Shown: one piece after another, positions 46,574 to 51,723 of the stretch
Layout of the letters: each line of letters opens with the position of its first letter
How positions within the stretch are numbered: position 1 is the first letter of the stretch
Program-made: the position numbers and the translations under genes
The notes under the pieces: generated by a model
The model's input: only the letters and a program-made list of their open reading frames with translations
What the model was told of the DNA's origin: nothing
Databases searched by the model: none
Assembly (NCBI GenBank): GCA_029263415.1
Contig: JAJCXN010000058.1
Coordinates: 1-51,723, forward strand
Origin: Acidobacteriota bacterium
Lineage (GTDB): Bacteria; Acidobacteriota; Thermoanaerobaculia; Multivoradales; Multivoraceae
Reading direction: 5' to 3'
DNA length: 51,723 nt

Positions 46574-49039
46574 ATGGCCGATTCCGAGACAACAGTTACA
46601 GAGACAAGAGATGTGCCCGGCGTCGACGACGCCCAATCGCAGAGCGATCCTCCCCCGATCGGAACTACGCCGTCGGATGCCCTCGTCGACGAGATGCGCG
46701 ACCATTTCGAGTCCGCGAGAGATCGACTCGCTGAGTCGGGCGCGTTCTTGGAGTGGATTCAAACCACCAAGAGTCGACTTGAGTCTGAACTCGAGGCGCA
46801 GCAGACCGCCACGCGTTCTGCTGTGAACGCGGCTGAAAGTGCCGCCGCAGAGGCCACAGAGGCGCGAGCCGCTCAGGCAGTGGCCGTTGAGGCACTGGCG
46901 GCTGCACAGGCACTCACCGCCCAGGAACTGGCCGAGAAGGCCGCGCCAACCGCGACCGCGCCCGCAGCTGTCTCGAGTTCGATGTTGCGCGACGCAGTCG
47001 CACAGCTGGACGGCGCAGACAGCCAAGCGGAACTGCTGTCAAGACTGCTCGAACAGTGCTGCCGTTTCGCGGGTCGCAGTGCGCTGCTGCTTGGCGGGGC
47101 GGGGACCGAGGCCGATTCAACCGCACCGGCGCAGCTCGAAGTCTGGAACGCTTCTGGCTTTGTTTCCGACGGAGACTCGGGCCTCAAGGGCCGTAGCCTG
47201 GACCGGCCAGCGGCTTGGGAAAGCGTGCTGGCGGCTAAGGAAACGGTCTTGTTTGCAGGTACGGACGCTGCAATGTTCGCGCAAGCGTTGGGTTGCGAAT
47301 TGCCCACTTCGGCAGTTGCGATTCCGTTCATTCTGCGGGATTCGGCCTATGCCGTGCTGTACGCAGACAACTATTGCGCCACCGATGCCGCAGATGCGGA
47401 CGCTGCCGACAAGAAGGCTGAGCGCGACGCCTTCGATATCGACGCGCTGCAGTTGGTCAGCTTCGTAGCAGCCCAGTCGATGGAATGCCTCAACCTCCGC
47501 TCGGTTCGGCCAGCAGCAACGATCGTGGCGCCGGCTCTGGTCGGTCGCGAGGGTGTTGACGTAGCAGACGACAGCCCCGATGCGGCCGGCACGACCGATA
47601 CGCCAGATGAGGCCAGTGCCGAAACCGGCTCCGAAGCTCCTGGAGAAGCACCGGTACAGGAGGCCGAGGCCCGCCTGTTCGCGAACCAACTCTCGGCACC
47701 GGTTCAGTATCAGTCGGCGGCCACCGAGGGCGAGGCTGATGAGGCGACCACCGATACCGAGATCGACAGTGCAAAGCCGCTCGATCTCGACTACGCCCGA
47801 GAAGCTGAGGAACCGGCAGCCGACACATTCAACGCTGAACGGACTGCCTTTGTCGACTCACCACCATCGCCAGCTGCAGTGCCGGAGCAACCGGAAGCGA
47901 AGGATCAGCCGGGGACTGAATGGTCGTTGAGCCCAGAGCTCGACGAGCCCGACGCGGGGCACGACGCCCCTGCACCTGAGGGGCCCGGCCGAAACGTCGA
48001 CGTCCTACCGCCCACGCCGGTGGTGGATGCGGCCAACACCCAGGATGCATCCGCATTCGCAGCGGCCATGAACGAAAAGGAGGCCTCACCTCCGACCTTT
48101 GTCTCCGTCGTCGAGGATGCGCAACCGGTGCAACCCCCGCCGCCGCCTGCGTCGCCGTTTGCCACTCAGGTCATCCACACGGGAACTCCAGAGTTGCCGC
48201 CCCTCGACCTCTCCGAAAGCGCGCCGCTCCACGAGGAGGAGCCCTCCGTGGATGCACCGACCGGACGTCAGTCGTTTCCGGATGTGCTGCCCCCAAGCGA
48301 ACCGTCCGCATCGAGCTCGGGCGCTTTCGATCTGGCCGCCCCTCAAGTAGAGGTCACGCCGCCGCGTCCTCTCGCACTCGACACACTGGAAAGTGTGCCG
48401 GCGGCGCCCGCGCCCGCGCCCGCCGGAAGTGAAAGCGCTGGCTTCGCCGCAACCCCGTCGCCACCTCCGCTCGCTGTTTCGGCCGCACCCCCTCCAAGCG
48501 CGCCAGAGGTGCCCACGGAACCGCAAGCCCCCATTGCTCAAGCGGGCGCCATGAACACCCAGCCCGCTGGTTCAACGGTTGACAGCGTCGGTGCTGATCA
48601 GGCGGGCGCTGCTCGACCTGGAGTGGTCGCGCCGCCCGCAAGCCCGGAGGTCAGCGGATCCAGCACGGCCGAGGTCGCTGCACCGCAGGGCCCGTCAAAG
48701 ACCGTCCCTGGTTCGGCCCAGGTCACGCCGCCATCGGATCTTGCCGGTCCAGGCGTTGCGTTCAATCGCCAGGTACCGGAGGGCGAGGACCCGCGACTTG
48801 ACGAAGCACGACGGTTGGCACGGCTTCTGGTTTCCGAGCTTAAGCTTTACAACGAGGACGAGATCGCCCGCGGAAAGCGCCTTGGCAACATCTACCAAGG
48901 CCTTCGCGAGGATATCGATCGTTCTCGCCGGATTTATGACGAGCGGGTCGACCCACAGATTCGCCAAGCGGGAGATTTTCTTCATGAGGAACTCGTCCAG
49001 GGCCTTGCCAACGGCGATCCAGGCCTGCTCGGCATGTAG
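46574..49039 (+). CDS. Large GAF-like protein with long disordered Pro/Ala/Glu-rich linker
   Basis: The 821-residue protein has four zones. Residues about 35-125 form a coiled coil (DEMRDHFESARDRLAESG, then Ala/Glu-rich). Residues about 135-310 look like a GAF domain (AELLSRLLEQCCRFAGRSAL ... AVAIPFILRDSAYAVLYADN). Residues about 315-740 are low-complexity Pro, Ala, Glu and Ser with no fold visible. The last about 75 residues are a helical domain (DEARRLARLLVSELKLYNED, GNIYQGLREDIDRSRRIYDE) that I know as a conserved C-terminus of uncharacterised acidobacterial and deltaproteobacterial proteins. No enzymatic output domain is seen. A cytoplasmic sensor or scaffold is the best inference. Confidence 0.7.
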   Translation: MADSETTVTETRDVPGVDDAQSQSDPPPIGTTPSDALVDEMRDHFESARDRLAESGAFLEWIQTTKSRLESELEAQQTATRSAVNAAESAAAEATEARAAQAVAVEALAAAQALTAQELAEKAAPTATAPAAVSSSMLRDAVAQLDGADSQAELLSRLLEQCCRFAGRSALLLGGAGTEADSTAPAQLEVWNASGFVSDGDSGLKGRSLDRPAAWESVLAAKETVLFAGTDAAMFAQALGCELPTSAVAIPFILRDSAYAVLYADNYCATDAADADAADKKAERDAFDIDALQLVSFVAAQSMECLNLRSVRPAATIVAPALVGREGVDVADDSPDAAGTTDTPDEASAETGSEAPGEAPVQEAEARLFANQLSAPVQYQSAATEGEADEATTDTEIDSAKPLDLDYAREAEEPAADTFNAERTAFVDSPPSPAAVPEQPEAKDQPGTEWSLSPELDEPDAGHDAPAPEGPGRNVDVLPPTPVVDAANTQDASAFAAAMNEKEASPPTFVSVVEDAQPVQPPPPPASPFATQVIHTGTPELPPLDLSESAPLHEEEPSVDAPTGRQSFPDVLPPSEPSASSSGAFDLAAPQVEVTPPRPLALDTLESVPAAPAPAPAGSESAGFAATPSPPPLAVSAAPPPSAPEVPTEPQAPIAQAGAMNTQPAGSTVDSVGADQAGAARPGVVAPPASPEVSGSSTAEVAAPQGPSKTVPGSAQVTPPSDLAGPGVAFNRQVPEGEDPRLDEARRLARLLVSELKLYNEDEIARGKRLGNIYQGLREDIDRSRRIYDERVDPQIRQAGDFLHEELVQGLANGDPGLLGM

Positions 49040-49205
49040 GCCCTCGGCCTGCTAAACTGCTGTCCGACGAACCATTTGGCGGCGGCTCTTCGTCGCGCTA
49101 GAGCATAAAGAGCAAGCCTTCCGCTGCGAGCAGTCGCTGCTCGCAGCCGCGGAACGCCGTCTTGGTCATCTCCGTTCGTCGGATGTCTGGCGGCCTTAGC
49201 AACGC

Positions 49206-49281
49206 GGGTCCATAGCTCAGTGGTTAGAGCATCCGGCTCATAACCGGTTGGTCCCTGGTTCAAATCCAGGTGGACCCACCA
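49206..49281 (+). tRNA. tRNA with CAT anticodon (Met or Ile2)
   Basis: A complete cloverleaf of 76 bases: acceptor GGGTCCA with TGGACCC, D-arm TAGCTCAGTGGTTAGAGC, anticodon stem CCGG with CCGG around CTCATAA (anticodon CAT, 49239-49241), T-arm CCTGGTTCAAATCCAGG, and encoded CCA. The first base pair is G-C, so it is not a typical initiator. Elongator Met and the lysidine-modified Ile2 share this anticodon; GTTAGAGCA and CTTGGTC-like text recall E. coli Ile2, but identity is not settled. Confidence 0.95.
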
Positions 49282-49422
49282 AACTCACCCGACTCAGATT
49301 GTCTGGGATGAAACCAACGCCGCCGAGCCTCCGCAGACCGTCTTCCGATTCAAGTTTTACGACAAACGGCGCCAGCCACACCCTTACTTCGATGCCGGCG
49401 CCTGGAGCAACACCCCTAAACA

Positions 49423-50175
49423 ATGTCTCAACTTACCGACACAGTTCTAGAACTACACGGTGTTCTTACTCGCATCGAGGCACTCAACAAGCAGGTCAAC
49501 GAGGTTCCGGCCTCGATGAAAGAGCTGCAACAAGAGCACGACTCCACCCAAGCCGAGATCGAGGCCCTGAGAGCCATCATCGACGAGACCGAGATTGAAC
49601 GGCGGTCCGCCGAGGGCGAGGCCGTTGAGCTAACCACCAAGGCCGACGGATACCAAGCGCAGATCTCGGACGTGCAAACCCAACGTGAGTATGGTGCGTT
49701 GCTATCGGAAATCGATACCTCAAAGGGCCAGGCGAAAGAATCCGAAGAACGCGCGATCGCCGCTACCGAGCGACACGACGAGGCCGCCAAGACTCTCGAG
49801 GAGCTCACCGAGCGCTTCAAGGATCAAGACCAGGCGTACCAAGAGCAACTCGCCGAATGGGAGAGTCAACGGCCTGGCGTTAAGAAAGAGCTCAAGGCCA
49901 AGGATGCGGAGGCGGAGGCGCTCCGACAAGCGCTGCCAGCCCAGGCTCGGGCGATCTTTCAACGACTCTACGACATGCACGACGGTCAACCACTGGCCCG
50001 CATCGTCTCGGTCGACCGGGTTAACAAGAAGGCTAAGGCCATCTGGCGCTGCTCTGAATGCAACTACTCAATCCGCCCACAGTTGGTCGTCGAGGTCCGC
50101 ACCAGCGAAGAGATTGTGCTGAGCGAATGCTGCCGACAGAAGATTTTGGTCATCGAAGATCCGATCACCGAGTAG
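49423..50175 (+). CDS. Coiled-coil protein with C-terminal zinc ribbon (DUF164/CdsZ-like)
   Basis: Residues about 5-170 are a long coiled coil (heptads rich in Glu, Leu, Ala, with YGALLSEIDTSKGQAKES in the middle). The C-terminal about 60 residues are a ribbon: WRCSECNYSIRPQLVVEV ... IVLSECCRQKIL. The usual second knuckle is CxxCGR; here it is ECCR, so one zinc ligand is shifted. Such proteins are widespread and uncharacterised; in Chlamydia and Helicobacter relatives they bind nucleic acid or flagellar parts. It follows the CAT tRNA and is 30 bases upstream of the YggS gene, suggesting an operon. Confidence 0.85.
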   Translation: MSQLTDTVLELHGVLTRIEALNKQVNEVPASMKELQQEHDSTQAEIEALRAIIDETEIERRSAEGEAVELTTKADGYQAQISDVQTQREYGALLSEIDTSKGQAKESEERAIAATERHDEAAKTLEELTERFKDQDQAYQEQLAEWESQRPGVKKELKAKDAEAEALRQALPAQARAIFQRLYDMHDGQPLARIVSVDRVNKKAKAIWRCSECNYSIRPQLVVEVRTSEEIVLSECCRQKILVIEDPITE

Positions 50176-50205
50176 GGCCCGCCGTCAGAGGCGTCGCTTC
50201 AAGAC

Positions 50206-50886
50206 GTGACCACTCTCTCCTCCATTGAGCAGCGTATTCAGGCGGCTTGCGACCGGTCGAAACGACAGCGCAGCTCTGTGACGTTGATTGGCGCGAGCAA
50301 GCGCCAGCCGCTTGAGCGTGTCGAGAGTGCCTACGCGGAAGGCCTCCGGTGCTTCGGGGAGAACCGAGTGCAAGAGGCCGCAGAGAAGATCCCGCGGCTC
50401 GCACCAGACATCGACTGGCACCTGATTGGACCGCTCCAGTCCAACAAAGCTGCCCGCGCCGCGCGCCTCTTCTCGACGGTGCATTCGGTTGACCGATTGA
50501 AGATCGCGCGTGCACTCGACTTTCACGCCAACAGTGCCAACCGCACACTTCGTTGCTTTCTTCAAGTCAATCTCGGCGACGAGCCGAGCAAAGCCGGCTT
50601 CTCGGCAACGCAGATCCTTGAGCGGGCGACGCTCGAACCGCTACTCCAACTCGAACGACTCAACATCTTAGGACTAATGGCGATTCCTCCGTTGGCAAAC
50701 GATGGGGCCACCGCCCGGCACTGGTTCCGTGAACTCGCGACCCTGAGTCGCAAGGTGCAACAAGAATTCGCTACAGGTCCAGGGCTGTCCATGGGCATGA
50801 GTTCGGATTTCGAGATCGCGATCGAAGAGGGCGCTACACATATCCGCTTGGGCTCGACCCTGTTCGGTGAGCGGCAGCCGATCTGA
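50206..50886 (+). CDS. YggS/PROSC-family pyridoxal-phosphate homeostasis protein
   Basis: GTG 50206 starts a 226-residue single-domain alanine-racemase-fold protein. PLP Lys is in TLIGASKRQP; further landmarks are CFGENRVQEAAEKI, WHLIGPLQSNKAARAA, and the phosphate-binding LSMGMSSDFEIAIEEGA and IRLGSTLFGER. It buffers and delivers PLP and has no known catalytic activity. It is 30 bases after the zinc-ribbon gene and about 110 before the acyl-CoA synthetase. Confidence 0.95.
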   Translation: MTTLSSIEQRIQAACDRSKRQRSSVTLIGASKRQPLERVESAYAEGLRCFGENRVQEAAEKIPRLAPDIDWHLIGPLQSNKAARAARLFSTVHSVDRLKIARALDFHANSANRTLRCFLQVNLGDEPSKAGFSATQILERATLEPLLQLERLNILGLMAIPPLANDGATARHWFRELATLSRKVQQEFATGPGLSMGMSSDFEIAIEEGATHIRLGSTLFGERQPI

Positions 50887-50996
50887 GGTTCACGGTACCG
50901 ACGACTGCGTGCTATCTTGATCGTTCGCATTCCTTACCCAGCCCGGCTGCGACCGGTTACTAAGGCCTCTTAACTGCCCACTAAGGCCCCACACTT

Positions 50997-51723
50997 TTGA
51001 AGACTCTCTCTGACCTCGTATTTCGAATCCTCGACGTCTCGGGTGGCCGGGCCGACCTGCTCTCCACCAAACGCGGGCGGCGCATGGAGCACATTTCGAC
51101 CAGCGCGTTCCTCGGATCCATTCATGCGTTGGCCCTGGCTCTCGACCATCGCGGCGTTCCCAAGGGAGCAAGGGTGGCCATCCTCTCCGAGAATCGACCC
51201 GAGTGGCACGTGGTCGATTTCGCCTGTCATCTCCTAGGCGTGATCGTAGTCCCGATCTACCCCACTTTGGCGGAGGACCAGATCGCCTACATCCTGCGCA
51301 ACAGCGGCGCCGAATGGGTCTTCTATTCCAACGAGAAGAAGGCCGCGCAACTCGACGCTATCCGGCCCACCTTGAGCCGCAACGTAGAGCTCGTCGCTTT
51401 TGATGACAACGCGCACGTGCCAGGCCACATCACGCTCACGTCACTTGAGGCGGAGGGCGCCCCGAAGCGCAGTGCCGAACCACTGGAGCGCTTTCGCGAT
51501 CGAGTCGAACCGAACGACCTGGCGAGCATCATCTACACCAGCGGCACAACCGGTGAGCCCAAGGGCGTGATGCTCGAGCACGCCGCCTTCGTCTCCAACG
51601 TGATCGCATGTAGCGACCTGTTCGAACTGAGCCCAGCAGACCAAGCGCTGTCGTTCTTGCCCTTGTCTCATGTATTCGAGCGCACGGTCGATTATCTGTT
51701 TTTCTCGCTCGGAGTTGCGATTC
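50997..51723 (+). CDS. Long-chain acyl-CoA synthetase (AMP-binding), partial
   Basis: The 3' end is cut by the window. An in-frame stop at 50982 leaves TTG 50997 as the most upstream start; ATG 51084 (MEHISTSAFLGS) is too late to keep the conserved N-terminus. The frame shows ARVAILSENRPEWHVVDFAC, GVIVVPIYPTLAEDQIAYIL, the AMP-binding P-loop IIYTSGTTGEPKGVMLEH and LSFLPLSHVFERT, typical of FadD15/FACL-type enzymes. It would activate fatty acids to acyl-CoA, which could feed the acyl-CoA oxidase encoded about 37 kb away; this link is inference. Confidence 0.93.
   Translation, partial: MKTLSDLVFRILDVSGGRADLLSTKRGRRMEHISTSAFLGSIHALALALDHRGVPKGARVAILSENRPEWHVVDFACHLLGVIVVPIYPTLAEDQIAYILRNSGAEWVFYSNEKKAAQLDAIRPTLSRNVELVAFDDNAHVPGHITLTSLEAEGAPKRSAEPLERFRDRVEPNDLASIIYTSGTTGEPKGVMLEHAAFVSNVIACSDLFELSPADQALSFLPLSHVFERTVDYLFFSLGVAI

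Overview
The window is a GC-rich (roughly 60 %) chromosomal segment of a Gram-negative-type bacterium. It carries outer-membrane-type and lipoprotein signals, c-type cytochromes and a SUF Fe-S operon led by an Rrf2 regulator. A secreted family with a PDLSG motif, a RicT plus divergent Hfq-like pair, a fused PabB-PabC and an UMF1 transporter point to Acidobacteriota or a nearby lineage. That placement is inference; no rRNA gene is present to settle it.

Region 1 (1-11.5 kb, plus strand) is accessory. It has a hicB antitoxin followed by a hicA toxin gene broken by an in-frame TGA, a small membrane protein overlapping a DUF2207-like secreted protein, a serine beta-lactamase-family lipoprotein, a secreted PDLSG-family protein, a secreted HExxH metalloprotease with helical repeats, a TPR-like protein and an outer-membrane barrel. 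It ends with a 760-residue membrane protein that fuses an apparently inactive endonuclease/exonuclease/phosphatase domain to a second beta-lactamase-family domain.

Region 2 (11.6-17.3 kb, minus strand) looks like a three-gene operon: a pentaheme cytochrome c with a CTERM-like tail, a PqaA-like alpha/beta hydrolase, and an acyl-CoA oxidase-type flavoprotein carrying an N-terminal TerB-like domain.

Region 3 (17.4-30.7 kb) is core metabolism. A plus-strand pabBC fusion converges on a minus-strand block that reads, in transcription order, rrf2-sufB-sufC-sufD-sufS-sufU-sufT, then a translationally coupled DUF442/dual-specificity-phosphatase-like lipoprotein, then purD, ricT, an Hfq-like gene and pdxA.

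Region 4 (30.7-36.9 kb, minus) is pckA-acsA-UMF1 transporter-AI-2E/PerM transporter; the last three genes overlap by 4 bases and are probably translationally coupled. Acetate activation and gluconeogenic entry sit together.

Region 5 (37-46.2 kb, minus) is the macromolecular-synthesis block rpsU-(mutS2)-dnaG-rpoD, followed by tRNA-Asn with its own consensus-like promoter. An ORF-less group II intron of about 700 bases, with a recognisable domain V and a bulged-A domain VI, sits between the rpsU terminator and mutS2. A lipoprotein gene lies upstream of rpsU.

Region 6 (46.5-51.7 kb, plus) has a large GAF-like/disordered protein, a CAT-anticodon tRNA, a coiled-coil zinc-ribbon protein, a YggS-family PLP protein, and the start of a long-chain acyl-CoA synthetase cut by the window edge.

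A recurring oddity is short in-frame tandem repeats inside housekeeping genes (pabBC, ricT, pckA, mutS2), with several more in intergenic DNA.
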